Below are positions 1 to 9,317 of a DNA stretch of 40,887 nt, piece by piece. Position numbers and translations under genes: made by a program. Origin of the DNA: an uncultured Pseudomonadota bacterium (GTDB lineage: Bacteria; Pseudomonadota; Alphaproteobacteria; RF32; CAG-239); NCBI GenBank assembly GCA_902793695.1, contig CADBEI010000015.1:1-40887 (forward strand). The letters are read 5' to 3'. A model generated the notes under the pieces. That model saw only the letters and a program-made list of their open reading frames with translations, did no database searches and had not been told where the DNA came from. Each line of letters begins with the position of its first letter. Position 1 is the first letter of the stretch.

Positions 1-136
<136 letters not shown>

Positions 137-146
137 TTAAGGAGAT

Positions 147-220
147 TGGAGCGGGTGAGGGGAATCGAACCCCCGTAGTAAGCTTGGAAGGCTTCTGCTC
201 TACCATTGAGCTACACCCGC
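147..220 (-). tRNA. tRNA-Gly (anticodon TCC)
   Basis: The reverse complement folds as a complete 74-nt tRNA. Acceptor GCGGGTG pairs with CACCCGC, the anticodon loop is CTTCCAA, the T-arm contains GGTTCGATTCC, and the 3' CCA is encoded. It lies between tRNA-Tyr and tuf and is probably co-transcribed with both. Confidence 0.96.
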
Positions 221-266
221 TTAAAGCTTAATATCGTAATTAAAAACCCCTTAAGAGAGATTTCAG

Positions 267-352
267 TGGTGGAGGGGGATGGATTCGAACCATCGTAGAC
301 GAAAGTCGACGGATTTACAGTCCGTTGCATTTGACCGCTCTGCCACCCCTCC
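267..352 (-). tRNA. tRNA-Tyr (anticodon GTA)
   Basis: The reverse complement is an 86-nt class II tRNA with acceptor GGAGGGG, anticodon loop CTGTAAA, a long variable arm, T-arm GGTTCGAATCC and an encoded CCA. It is the first gene of the tRNA-Tyr/tRNA-Gly/tuf unit. Confidence 0.96.
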
Positions 353-407
353 GTGATATTCTTTCTTCAGGGGTTAACTAAAACAACCTTTATCGGTCGT
401 TCAGTGC

Positions 408-437
408 TTATCATCATTATTTTTTATAAAATGTCAA
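408..437 (-). promoter_or_regulatory. Possible promoter of the tRNA-Tyr/tRNA-Gly/tuf unit
   Basis: On the minus strand a perfect TTGACA (437-432) is followed 18 nt later by TGATAA. The -10 match is poor, so only the -35 is convincing. The position about 55 nt upstream of tRNA-Tyr fits a stable-RNA promoter. Confidence 0.4.
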
Positions 438-504
438 TCATTTTTTTATACTTTGTTAAAATATCGGTGGTATAACTTACTAACATATTGAAAAGAGGTG
501 GATT

Positions 505-1380
505 ATGACTGCAATTACGGAAAATATCAACCCGAGCACAATTGACATAGATTTGCAAAACGGAATCGAGATAGCGCGGCTTATCAATGATGAAGATAAA
601 AAAGTGGCGTTTGCCGTTGAAAAAATTTTACCTGAAATCGGCAAAGCCATAGATTTAATTGCCGCAAAGTTACGTTGTGGCGGGCGTATGGCTTATTTTG
701 GCAGCGGTACCAGCGGCAGAATAGGGATTCTTGATGCTTCGGAAATGCCACCGACATACGGTGTTCCCGATGATATGATTCAAGGATATATTTCCGGTGG
801 TGAAAAGGCTGTGCGTTATGCCGTGGAAAATGCCGAAGACAGCGCTGAATTTGCTTGTGAAGATATTGCAACTTTTAATCCGACAAATAAAGATGTGGTT
901 GTTGCCATTTCCGCCAGCGGCAATCCGCAATATACGGTTAAAGTTTTGGAACTGGCGCGGCAAAAAGGCGTAACCGCTATTGCGATAACTTCCAATCCGG
1001 AAGCAAAATTCAAGCCGTATGCCGATATTTTTCTCTGCGCCGAGGTCGGTCCGGAAGCCGTGTCGGGTTCGTCACGTATGAAATCGGGAACAGCGCAGAA
1101 AATGATTGTCAATATGCTCACGACCGGAGCTATGATTCGCATCGGCAAAACCTATAAAAATTATATGGTTGATGTGCAAATTCATAACGCAAAATTGCGA
1201 GAGCGTGCCATACGGTATATTTGCGAAATTACGGATACCGATATTGCTACCGCCGAAACGGTTCTGCAAAAAGCCGGCAACGTGAAAACCGCTTGCGTAA
1301 TGCTGATTAAAAATTGTAATAAAGTCGAGGCGGAAAAATTATTGGCACAAAATGATGGTATTTTGCGACGCGTCTTATAA
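505..1380 (+). CDS. murQ: N-acetylmuramic acid 6-phosphate etherase
   Basis: MurQ cleaves the lactyl ether of MurNAc-6-phosphate to give GlcNAc-6-phosphate and D-lactate, a cytoplasmic step of peptidoglycan recycling. The 291-aa protein is close to family length. The SIS-type sugar-phosphate site GSGTSGR is at about 66-72. The catalytic pair expected from E. coli (Glu89, Glu120) falls at Glu80 in LDASEMPPT and Glu111 in ENAEDS, with the same 31-residue spacing. GSSRMKSGTAQK further on is the second phosphate-binding segment. The ATG at 505 follows AGAGGTGG. No anmK or MurNAc transporter lies next to it. The gene converges on, and overlaps by 6 nt, the end of the next gene. Confidence 0.96.
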   Translation: MTAITENINPSTIDIDLQNGIEIARLINDEDKKVAFAVEKILPEIGKAIDLIAAKLRCGGRMAYFGSGTSGRIGILDASEMPPTYGVPDDMIQGYISGGEKAVRYAVENAEDSAEFACEDIATFNPTNKDVVVAISASGNPQYTVKVLELARQKGVTAIAITSNPEAKFKPYADIFLCAEVGPEAVSGSSRMKSGTAQKMIVNMLTTGAMIRIGKTYKNYMVDVQIHNAKLRERAIRYICEITDTDIATAETVLQKAGNVKTACVMLIKNCNKVEAEKLLAQNDGILRRVL

Positions 1381-1932
1381 ATCAATTTGCGCCAATTTCA
1401 AATAAATTTCATCAGCCGACAGTTTATCCAAATCGGCAAGAGTCAGATTTAACTTTTGCAACAAAGCAACGTCAATTTCAGGTTTTTTGATAATTTGTAT
1501 TTTATAGTTTTCCGCGAGCATTTCTTCTTTATTTTCGGCGGCAAGCAAACACACTTCACCCGCGCCCAAAAACGGTAATCCCAGCTTTTCAATCACCGGC
1601 AAATGCGTCACAAAGTGATAATAAAAAACGCCGTCTTCGGTATAGTCCAGCAGTTCGTTGATAAATTTATTGACGGCAAATTTGGTGGCGCTTTCTTCCA
1701 GAGCTTCAACACAAAGCAAATGCGAAACATCCATACCGAGCGCTTCAAAACGTGCGGTTTCAGCCGCCCTTGCCAGCGGCGAATAATAAACGGTTGTGCA
1801 AACAGGCAACCATTTTTTGAGTTGCCGTCCGGTTAAAAAAGCCGAGAGCATATCCTCGCGTTCTATCGCCGTATCACTGCCATAGCGCTCATGACGACCG
1901 AAACTCAAATAAAAATTACTATTTTGCGCCAT
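1375..1932 (-). CDS. Histidine phosphatase superfamily-like protein
   Basis: This 185-aa protein begins with FYLSFGRHERYGSD, resembling the RH(G/E) catalytic motif of the phosphoglycerate mutase/SixA superfamily, with R13-H14 as the phosphorylated His pair. YYSPLARAAETAR at about 49-61 is the typical second Arg segment, and THLPVIEKLG near 108-117 could supply the second catalytic His. The C-terminal third is not family-like. Substrate is unknown; a SixA-type phosphohistidine phosphatase role is possible. It is the last gene of galE-terC-phosphatase and overlaps the terC stop by 14 nt, implying translational coupling. Confidence 0.65.
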   Translation of the reverse strand: MAQNSNFYLSFGRHERYGSDTAIEREDMLSAFLTGRQLKKWLPVCTTVYYSPLARAAETARFEALGMDVSHLLCVEALEESATKFAVNKFINELLDYTEDGVFYYHFVTHLPVIEKLGLPFLGAGEVCLLAAENKEEMLAENYKIQIIKKPEIDVALLQKLNLTLADLDKLSADEIYLKLAQIDL

Positions 1933-2899
1933 TCGGTTTGGTCTTTTTGAAAGCGGAGAGCAAAATTCCGCCGGTCAGAAGTCCGAGCGTAACCGTCAGT
2001 GACTGCCATTCGTGAACTTCAATACCGAAATATTTCAAGAATATTTTGGAGCCGATAAAGATAAGAATAATCGAAATCGCCGGTTTTAAATAAGAAAACT
2101 TGTTGATGATTGCCGCCAACAGAAAATACAGCGCACGCAGGCCCAAAATGGCAAAAATATTACTGGTGTAAACCACGAAAATATCGGTTGTTACCAAGAA
2201 AATCGCCGGAATGGAATCGAGCGCAAACACCACATCCATCAGTTCAATCGTTACCAAAGCAAAGAACAGCGGGGTAATGTAATGTTTGCCGTTTTCTTTC
2301 ACAAAAAAGTGTTCACCTTTAATCTCGTGCGTCACATGAAATACTTTTGAAACAAGCTGAAAAATTTTTGAATCACGAATATCCGTTTTCTCATCTTCTT
2401 TCATTAACAGCATTTTACCGCCGGTATAAATCAAAAACGCCGAGAAAATATATAAAATCCAATTAAAGCGTATTACCAGTGCGTCGCCGACACCGATAAG
2501 AATACCGCGCATAACCAGTGCGCCCAAAATTCCCCAAAACAGCACGCGATGTTGATATTTGCTCGGCACACCCAAGGCGGCGAACACCATTGACATCACG
2601 AAAATATTATCCATTGATAAGCTTTTTTCCAAGAGATATCCCGTAAAATAGTCCATACCTTTTTCGGCACCGTCTTCCACCCACACAAAAGCACCGAAAA
2701 TTACGGCAACCGCAATGTACGCAATACAAATCCACAGCGTATGCCAAAAATGCGGTTCTTCGTTTTTGCGATTAAACCAAAACAAATCGGCGGCCAAAAG
2801 CAATACAACCGTCACTCCGAAGCAAGTCCACAGCCAAAACGGCGATAACGTGTGGTGCGGTGCGGATAAAAATGTCAACAAACTATTCCAAATTTCCAT
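1919..2899 (-). CDS. TerC/Alx family integral membrane protein
   Basis: A polytopic inner-membrane protein of 326 aa with about nine hydrophobic segments. Family hallmarks are the acidic membrane motifs GYLLEKSLSMDNIFV and ELMDVVFALDSIPA, where the Glu/Asp residues are thought to bind metal. Members such as Alx and TerC are linked to Mn export and tellurite or pH response, and act together with metalated exoenzymes. An upstream in-frame ATG at 2920 exists, but the ATG at 2899 overlaps the galE stop as TAATG and is preferred. It is the middle gene of a three-gene coupled operon. Confidence 0.9.
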   Translation of the reverse strand: MEIWNSLLTFLSAPHHTLSPFWLWTCFGVTVVLLLAADLFWFNRKNEEPHFWHTLWICIAYIAVAVIFGAFVWVEDGAEKGMDYFTGYLLEKSLSMDNIFVMSMVFAALGVPSKYQHRVLFWGILGALVMRGILIGVGDALVIRFNWILYIFSAFLIYTGGKMLLMKEDEKTDIRDSKIFQLVSKVFHVTHEIKGEHFFVKENGKHYITPLFFALVTIELMDVVFALDSIPAIFLVTTDIFVVYTSNIFAILGLRALYFLLAAIINKFSYLKPAISIILIFIGSKIFLKYFGIEVHEWQSLTVTLGLLTGGILLSAFKKTKPNGAK

Positions 2900-3879
2900 T
2901 ATTTTTCTTCCAAATTCCAAGTTGTCTTAATGATTTCATCAATATCAGTATATAAAGGAGACCAACCGAGGATTTCTTTAGCCTTGTCATTGTTTGCCAC
3001 AATAACGGCAGGGTCTCCGGCACGGCGCGGCGCAAATTCAAAATTAACCTTATGTCCGGTAACTCTTTCCACGGCGCTGATTATTTCCAACACCGATGTA
3101 CCTTTGCCGGTGCTCAGATTGATAATATGTGATTGCGGATTTTGCAACAAACGCTTAACGGCGGCAACGTGAGCGCGCGCCAAATCTTCCACGTGTATAT
3201 AATCACGCAAACAAGTACCGTCCGGAGTGTCGTAATCATTACCGAAAACCAGCAATTTTTCTCTTCTTCCGCTAATCACATCCATCACAATCGGTAACAG
3301 ATTTTGTGAATTTTGTTCTTTGCCGCGAATACTTCCGTCGGCGGCATATCCTACCGCATTAAAATAGCGCAGTGCCATATAATGAAAATCTTTTAAGCGG
3401 CTCAACCAATCCATTACCCGTTCGATTTCCACTTTGGTAAAACCGTAAAAACTCAACGGATTAATCGGATGATTTTCATCAAGCGGCAAATATTGCGGAT
3501 TTCCGTATGCGGCGGCGGTTGAAGAAAACACAACGTTTTTTATGCCGCAATCAATCATGGCGTTGAAAATATTAATGGTGCCGCTGATGTTGTTTTTGGC
3601 ATACATTTGCGGATTTTTCATTGATTCACCGACGGCTTTTTTGGCTGCAAGATGCACCACGGCATCAAAACCGGCGGACATCACTTTATGCAATAAAGCT
3701 TCGTCGGCAATATCACCGCGCACAAACTCGGCTTTATTGAATAAATTACATTCCTGTCCGGTTGATAAATTATCGTAAACCATAACGCCAAAGCCGTTTT
3801 CAAGTAAGGCCTTAACCACATGGCTGCCAATGTATCCGGCACCGCCGATAACCAATACTTTCCCTGATGTCAACTTCAT
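2899..3879 (-). CDS. galE: UDP-glucose 4-epimerase
   Basis: GalE interconverts UDP-glucose and UDP-galactose, supplying galactose for LPS or capsule. The 326-aa protein has the Rossmann motif GGAGYIG at 12-18. The catalytic Ser120, Tyr145 and Lys149 (SFYGFTK) keep the spacing of E. coli Ser124/Tyr149/Lys153. NAVGYAADG and LRDYIHVEDLARAHV are further family signatures. Its stop overlaps the terC start (TAATG). It is probably the first gene of the operon, as 70 nt separate it from recX, which reads in the same direction. Confidence 0.94.
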   Translation of the reverse strand: MKLTSGKVLVIGGAGYIGSHVVKALLENGFGVMVYDNLSTGQECNLFNKAEFVRGDIADEALLHKVMSAGFDAVVHLAAKKAVGESMKNPQMYAKNNISGTINIFNAMIDCGIKNVVFSSTAAAYGNPQYLPLDENHPINPLSFYGFTKVEIERVMDWLSRLKDFHYMALRYFNAVGYAADGSIRGKEQNSQNLLPIVMDVISGRREKLLVFGNDYDTPDGTCLRDYIHVEDLARAHVAAVKRLLQNPQSHIINLSTGKGTSVLEIISAVERVTGHKVNFEFAPRRAGDPAVIVANNDKAKEILGWSPLYTDIDEIIKTTWNLEEK

Positions 3880-3949
3880 CTCCGTTTTATAAATTTATCA
3901 ATGTTATAATTAATTTCGCCGCATTTGTAAAGCAGATAATGCAAAATTA

Positions 3950-4516
3950 TTATTCCTCCGGCGCATAGTCCAAAACTTCACACACAACCTCATAATCAAA
4001 ACCGGCTCTGACCAGTGTTCCCATATCTTTTTTCCGAAATTCGCGGCGGTTTTCGGCCAAGCGATATGGCCCGATTTTTTTACGTTTTGCCAATTTAAGC
4101 GCCATTTCCAGCGGATTATATTCTTCTTCTTGCAAAACCGATTTTATTTGTGTTTCGCTAATTCCTTTAGCTCGCAACTTATTCTGAATATAGCGCGCCG
4201 GCTTGCCTGCGTTCAAATATCCGCGCACTTTTATTTCGGTAAAACGTTGGTCGTCCAGATAATGCAAACGCTCAAATTCTGCCAACACGGTTTCCGCCCA
4301 ATCATAAGCTTCCTGCTTATTCCATTCCGGATTCTCGCGGGCATAAGCGTCAATCCTCCGTCGCAAAACCGCCCGCAGATTTTCTACCGACGATTCAAAA
4401 CGTTTCAAATAATAAAGTCCGATGTTTTTGAGCCGCTGCGGTGTAATTTTTTTCTGCGGTTTACGTCGCGGTTGCCGCACGGGTGACGATGTTTCGGTAT
4501 CATTTAAATCAAACAC
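3950..4516 (-). CDS. recX: RecX family regulatory protein
   Basis: RecX binds RecA and limits filament growth in recombination and SOS. The 188-aa protein has a basic, low-complexity N-terminus, then ITPQRLKNIGLYYLKRFESS, the alphaproteobacterial form of the first RecX three-helix repeat. DWAETVLAEFERLHYLDDQRF and KPARYIQNKLRAKGIS represent the second repeat and KKIGPYR part of the third. recA is not in the window. The gene is divergent from hslO with 75 bp between the starts. Confidence 0.88.
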   Translation of the reverse strand: MFDLNDTETSSPVRQPRRKPQKKITPQRLKNIGLYYLKRFESSVENLRAVLRRRIDAYARENPEWNKQEAYDWAETVLAEFERLHYLDDQRFTEIKVRGYLNAGKPARYIQNKLRAKGISETQIKSVLQEEEYNPLEMALKLAKRKKIGPYRLAENRREFRKKDMGTLVRAGFDYEVVCEVLDYAPEE

Positions 4517-4591
4517 TTGAAAATTCCTTCAAAATACATTAAATAACACATAAAGTTAGTGTGATATTAGCATAAAAGAGGTTTTTAAATA

Positions 4592-5488
4592 ATGAACGAT
4601 ATCGGTATTTCTTTTAATTTGGATAACAACGCTTTTCGCGGGCGCATTGTGCGGCTCGATAATGTAATGCGGGATATTTTTTCGCATGCGCAATATCCGG
4701 ATAATGTGGCCGCGGCAATTTCCGAAACGGCAGCGCTCGGAGTTTTGATAGCCAGCTTGATGAAGTATGACGGCATATTTACTCTGCAACTGCAAGGTAC
4801 AGGGCCGATTTCGGTATTGGTGGCTGATGTTACCTCTGAAGGTAAGGTGCGGGCAACGGCTAAATATGACGCCGATGCCATGGCATCGGCACAAGCTTTG
4901 CGTAAAACCGAAGGCGAAATCGAGCCGACACCGCATTGGCTGGAAAACGGCAGTTTGATTTTTACGGTGGATCAAGGCAAAAATACCGAACTTTATCAGG
5001 GAATGGTCGATTTAAAGGGGAAAAATCTGGAAGAATGTGCTCTGCGCTATTTCAAAAATTCCGAACAAATCGATACATATTTGCATCTTTATCTTGATAA
5101 GGAAGGCGATGTGTGGAAATCAGCCGGTATCTTAATCCAGAAAATGCCGCAAAAAGGCGGAAAAGAAAGTACAAATGAAGATGACGCCCTGAATGAATTG
5201 TGGAACGAAAATAAAATGCTGACGGATACGCTCAAGCCCGAAGAAATTTTCAATTTGGACTTGAAAGATGTATTGTTTCGCCTGTTTCACGAACATCAGG
5301 TGCGCGTAAACAATGAATGGGAATATGCTTTCGGTTGTCGTTGCAGCCGCGAAAAATTGCAACGCACGCTCAGTTCGATGAAAGCCGAAGATATTGAAGA
5401 TATGGTGGAAAACGGCAAAATCACCGCCACCTGTAATTTTTGCGGACAGGTATATTCGTTTGATAAAGGCGAATTGCTGAAACATTAA
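4592..5488 (+). CDS. hslO: Redox-regulated holdase chaperone Hsp33
   Basis: Hsp33 is a cytoplasmic chaperone switched on by oxidation and unfolding when its zinc site is lost. The 298-aa protein has the N-terminal chaperone domain and a C-terminal redox switch with the four zinc cysteines arranged as CRC near 249-251 and CNFC near 281-284. The ATG at 4592 follows AAAAGAGG. A strong bidirectional terminator separates it from fabZ on the other strand. Confidence 0.95.
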   Translation: MNDIGISFNLDNNAFRGRIVRLDNVMRDIFSHAQYPDNVAAAISETAALGVLIASLMKYDGIFTLQLQGTGPISVLVADVTSEGKVRATAKYDADAMASAQALRKTEGEIEPTPHWLENGSLIFTVDQGKNTELYQGMVDLKGKNLEECALRYFKNSEQIDTYLHLYLDKEGDVWKSAGILIQKMPQKGGKESTNEDDALNELWNENKMLTDTLKPEEIFNLDLKDVLFRLFHEHQVRVNNEWEYAFGCRCSREKLQRTLSSMKAEDIEDMVENGKITATCNFCGQVYSFDKGELLKH

Positions 5489-5513
5489 AGTTTGCGCCGA
5501 CAGAATAATAAAA

Positions 5514-5546
5514 AAAGGTCTTTCCGTTTCAAGGGAAGACCTTTAA
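5514..5546. terminator. Bidirectional terminator between hslO and fabZ
   Basis: AAAGGTCTTTCC and GGAAGACCTTT form a long stem around a short loop. It is followed by a T-rich stretch on both strands, so it can end hslO from the left and the pyrH-fabZ operon from the right. Confidence 0.8.
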
Positions 5547-5566
5547 TTTTTCGCGGTAACGATTTT

Positions 5567-6013
5567 TTATATAATCATCGCCGTCAGTTCCGCCTCCGAT
5601 ACCACTTGATCGTCAACTTTGGAAACACCTTTGAATACAAAAATATTGCGATGCACTTTTACTTTTTCCAAATGCATTTTCAACTGGTCACCAGGTCGCA
5701 CCGGTTTGCGAAATTTAACTCCTTCAACCGACATAAATAAAACGCTGCGCTTTTGAGTTTCATAGTCGCCGGCTTCGGCCATTACGATACAACCGGCCGT
5801 TTGCGCCATAGCCTCAATTTGCAACACCCCAGGCATAATCGGATTATTCGGAAAATGTCCCTGAAAAAACAGCTCGTTCATCGTCAGATTTTTTATGCCT
5901 ACACCTTTAACTCCCGGTTCTTCCACAATCAATCTGTCTACCAACAAAAACGGGTAACGGTGTGGGAGCATTTTCATAATTTTATCAATATTATAAATTT
6001 TTTCTTCAGCCAT
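5567..6013 (-). CDS. fabZ: (3R)-hydroxyacyl-ACP dehydratase FabZ
   Basis: FabZ dehydrates beta-hydroxyacyl-ACP in fatty-acid elongation and shares substrate with LpxA/LpxD. The 148-aa protein has LPHRYPFLLVD and the active-site helix GHFPNNPIMPGVLQIEAMAQ with catalytic His53 and Glu67. It is the last gene of the long operon, 8 nt after lpxD. The lpxA gene that normally follows fabZ is not here; the operon stops at a terminator facing hslO. Confidence 0.96.
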   Translation of the reverse strand: MAEEKIYNIDKIMKMLPHRYPFLLVDRLIVEEPGVKGVGIKNLTMNELFFQGHFPNNPIMPGVLQIEAMAQTAGCIVMAEAGDYETQKRSVLFMSVEGVKFRKPVRPGDQLKMHLEKVKVHRNIFVFKGVSKVDDQVVSEAELTAMII

Positions 6014-6021
6014 TTTATCCT

Positions 6022-7035
6022 CTATTTTTTTGAATTTTTCTGCAAAAACGAAACTTGACGCATATAGTCCTTAAACGGTACGCACGGACTTCCCATCATA
6101 ACTGCGCCGGCTTCAATATCACGCATCACACCGGATTGCGCCGCAACCTGCGCTCCGCTGCCGATGTTCAGATGGTCTGCTAAACCGACTTGTCCGCCCA
6201 AAACAACATAATCGCCGAGATTGCAACTGCCGGCAATACCTACTTGCGCTACAATGACGCAACCGCGTCCGAGCTTGTCATTATGCGCAATCTGTACCAA
6301 ATTATCAATGCGCGTCCCGTCGCCGATAACCGTATCATCAAGCGCACCGCGGTCAACACAGGTATTGGCACCGATTTCAACATCGTTGCCGATAATTACG
6401 CGCCCCAATTGCGGAATACGGTGGTGCTGTCCGTTTATCAATTGAAACCCGAAACCGTCCTGTCCGATGCGGGCACCGGCGTATATATAGCAATTTGAGC
6501 CGATAACGCTGTATGCAATTGATGCATTGCAGCCGATACGGCAGTTGTTGCCGATTTTGCAATCATGCGCTATAACCGCATTCGGCTCAATTATGCAATT
6601 ATCACCGATTTCGACATTTTCGCCTATAACCACATTGGCACCGACAGAACAGTCTTTGCCGATTTTGGCAGTGGCGGCTATTTTGGCGGTGGCGTCTATT
6701 CCGGCAGCAAAACTCTTTTCGCTGTACATAAATTCATTGAGTTTGATAAAAGCGATTTTCGGGTCTTCGCAAACCAAAACCGTTACGCTTGTCGGCACAA
6801 AAGATTTCAATTCTTCGGTCGTGATACAAGCTTTTGCTTTAATTCCCGCCGCTTTTTCTCTGCTTTTTCTATCATAGAAAAAACAGATATCGTCCGCACC
6901 GGCCGTTTCCATAGATGCAATATCGGCAATTTTTTCACCGGCTCGTGCCAAATCGGTCAATATCGAAGAAGTAATTTCGGCTGCTTGAGCCAAAGTTACA
7001 TCTTCTTTAACATTGTAAAAACGTCTATCAATCAT
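6022..7035 (-). CDS. lpxD: UDP-3-O-(3-hydroxyacyl)glucosamine N-acyltransferase
   Basis: LpxD adds the N-linked hydroxyacyl chain in lipid A synthesis. The 337-aa protein has an N-terminal uridine-binding domain followed from about residue 112 by many left-handed beta-helix hexapeptide repeats (IG-N-C-I type). The catalytic His is at 251 in VQIAHND, equivalent to E. coli His239. It lies 8 nt after bamA and 8 nt before fabZ, so outer-membrane assembly and lipid A genes are co-expressed. Confidence 0.96.
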   Translation of the reverse strand: MIDRRFYNVKEDVTLAQAAEITSSILTDLARAGEKIADIASMETAGADDICFFYDRKSREKAAGIKAKACITTEELKSFVPTSVTVLVCEDPKIAFIKLNEFMYSEKSFAAGIDATAKIAATAKIGKDCSVGANVVIGENVEIGDNCIIEPNAVIAHDCKIGNNCRIGCNASIAYSVIGSNCYIYAGARIGQDGFGFQLINGQHHRIPQLGRVIIGNDVEIGANTCVDRGALDDTVIGDGTRIDNLVQIAHNDKLGRGCVIVAQVGIAGSCNLGDYVVLGGQVGLADHLNIGSGAQVAAQSGVMRDIEAGAVMMGSPCVPFKDYMRQVSFLQKNSKK

Positions 7036-7043
7036 AATTACTC

Positions 7044-9302
7044 CTATAAACTCGTACCAAAGTTCAAACGGAAGACTTCTTTTTCATCATACGGTTCTTT
7101 GCTGATAGGGTAACCGAAGTCCAAATTAACCTTACCCATCGGCGATGCCCAGTCGAAACCGAAACCGATTGACTGTCTTAATTTAGAACTGTAAAGAATC
7201 TTGTCTTCATCAAATTTATCCGGCTTACCCAAGGTACCGACATCATAGAACAAACGACCTTTAACACCCAGTTCGTCCAAACCGATAGGGAAAGTCAGTT
7301 CCGCACCCGAATAAATCATCCAGTTACCGCCGAGAGCGTCTTTGGTTCTTCTGTCGCGGGCACCGATACCTGCAAATTCAAAGCCGCGCATATTCGAGCC
7401 GCCGAGATAATATCTGTCGGACATACGAACGTCTTTACCGCCGTAACCTGCTATATAACCGCCGGTTGCGAAGAATTTGAAGGTGTAATAATCGGCCAAA
7501 GTATAATATTTATAGGCTTTGGCATCAACACGGTTATACTTGGTATCTCCGCCCAAACCGGCAATATCGTGTCCGAGTGAGAGGAAATAACCTTCCTTCG
7601 GGTTAAACGAGCTGTCACGACGGTCATACACAAAGGTTTCTCCGACTGACGACGTAACGGCGCTGCCTTCTTCAGCCTTAACAAATTCGGAGGCTTCGTC
7701 TTTTACATTTTTAATATCGTTTTTACTCAGGTTATAACGTGCATAATGGAAAAAGCGGTCGGTATATCTCCAGCCGAAACGGGTGCGACCGCCGATGGTG
7801 CGTGTATCGTAAGAAGCCTCATCTTCATAGTCTTGATCTTCCATAAACAAATCAATACCGGCGCTCAATCTGCGTCCCAAGAAATACGGCTCGGTAAAGC
7901 TGATGTTATAATCTTTTGTTCTTTGTGAAACACCGGCGCTGATGGAGGCTTCCTGACCTCTGCCGCGGAAGTTGTTTTCAGTTACACCGGCACGTACCAA
8001 GAAACCGTTGGTGGTGGAATAACCGACACCGACATTGAAGTAACCGGTCGATTTTTCTTCCACATTAACATCAATATCCGCCTTATTATCGGATACAACA
8101 TTGGTTTGCATATCAACCTTGCTGAAATAGTTCAGATTTTCGATGTTGCGGCGCGAATCACGCAGTTTGGAAATATTGAAAGCGTCGCCTTCTTCCAAAC
8201 GAAATTCACGACGGATAACTTCATCAAGCGTACGACTGTTACCGGTAATGTTGATGCGATTTACGAAAATACGTTCGCTTTCATGAACAATAAAATTCAG
8301 ATTAACGACATTATCTGCCATGTTGCGATCCAGCTCCGGTTCGATATCAACAAACGCAAACCCCTTTTTACCGAGAGTGTCGGTCATTTCCGCTATTGAT
8401 TTTTCAATATCGGTCGCGTTATACCAATCGCCTTTTGATACTTCCAAATCTTTGTAAAGGCGTGCCGTATCAACTCCCGGAATTTCCGAGGTAATATTAA
8501 TGTCGCCGATTTTATAACGCGGACCTTCTTCCAAAGTAAAGGTTAAAATAAATGACTTATTGTCTTCGCTCAATTCGGCAATGGCAGACGGAACGTTGAA
8601 ATCGGCATAGCCGCGGCTAGTATAGAAACGACGCAACATTTCCTTATCATAATCCAGCTTTTCGGCATCATATTCATCAGCCGAACTGAAGAAACGATAC
8701 CAACGACTTTCTTTACTGGTAATAGTTTCCTGTAAATCGGCACTGCTGTAATGGGTATTGCCCAAGAAGTTGATTTTATCGATGGTTGCGGCTTTACCTT
8801 CATCAATTTCATAAATCAAATCAACGCGATTTTCGTCGTGTTCGATGATTTTCGGCTCAACCGTAACCGAGTAGCGACCGGTTTTACGATAAACGTCCAA
8901 AATACGCTGTACATCCTGTTGTACTTTAGCCTTATCGTAAACCGAACGCGGTCCGAGTTGAACTTCACCTTCCAACACTTTGTCGCTGATTTTATCATTA
9001 CCGTCAAAAGCGCGTTGGCCAATAATCGGATTTTCTTTTACATTGATTTTGAGGGTGTTTTTTGATGAAATATCAAAATCAATATCGCTGAATAAACCCG
9101 TGTTATATAAGTTTTTGAACGCAGAATCGAGTTCTTCTTGCGAAACATTGGTGTTCCGATGAAGATTCAAATATGATAACACCGTAGTTTTTTCTACGCG
9201 TTCCAATCCGCTGACCTCTATGTTTTTAACATAATATCCGGCGGCATTCGCCTGAAACGCGAACAAACTTGTAAATAATCCGGCATAAATTAATTTTTTC
9301 AT
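7044..9302 (-). CDS. bamA: Outer-membrane protein assembly factor BamA
   Basis: BamA inserts beta-barrel proteins into the outer membrane. The 752-aa protein has a signal peptide (residues 1-20, ending QANA), five POTRA repeats over about 24-420 and a C-terminal 16-strand barrel. The loop-6 motif RGF is at 639-641. The protein ends LNFGTSL, so the usual terminal aromatic residue of the barrel signal is replaced by Leu. It sits between rseP and lpxD, the standard order. Confidence 0.96.
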   Translation of the reverse strand: MKKLIYAGLFTSLFAFQANAAGYYVKNIEVSGLERVEKTTVLSYLNLHRNTNVSQEELDSAFKNLYNTGLFSDIDFDISSKNTLKINVKENPIIGQRAFDGNDKISDKVLEGEVQLGPRSVYDKAKVQQDVQRILDVYRKTGRYSVTVEPKIIEHDENRVDLIYEIDEGKAATIDKINFLGNTHYSSADLQETITSKESRWYRFFSSADEYDAEKLDYDKEMLRRFYTSRGYADFNVPSAIAELSEDNKSFILTFTLEEGPRYKIGDINITSEIPGVDTARLYKDLEVSKGDWYNATDIEKSIAEMTDTLGKKGFAFVDIEPELDRNMADNVVNLNFIVHESERIFVNRINITGNSRTLDEVIRREFRLEEGDAFNISKLRDSRRNIENLNYFSKVDMQTNVVSDNKADIDVNVEEKSTGYFNVGVGYSTTNGFLVRAGVTENNFRGRGQEASISAGVSQRTKDYNISFTEPYFLGRRLSAGIDLFMEDQDYEDEASYDTRTIGGRTRFGWRYTDRFFHYARYNLSKNDIKNVKDEASEFVKAEEGSAVTSSVGETFVYDRRDSSFNPKEGYFLSLGHDIAGLGGDTKYNRVDAKAYKYYTLADYYTFKFFATGGYIAGYGGKDVRMSDRYYLGGSNMRGFEFAGIGARDRRTKDALGGNWMIYSGAELTFPIGLDELGVKGRLFYDVGTLGKPDKFDEDKILYSSKLRQSIGFGFDWASPMGKVNLDFGYPISKEPYDEKEVFRLNFGTSL

Positions 9303-9317
9303 TTTATTTTCCTTTAT

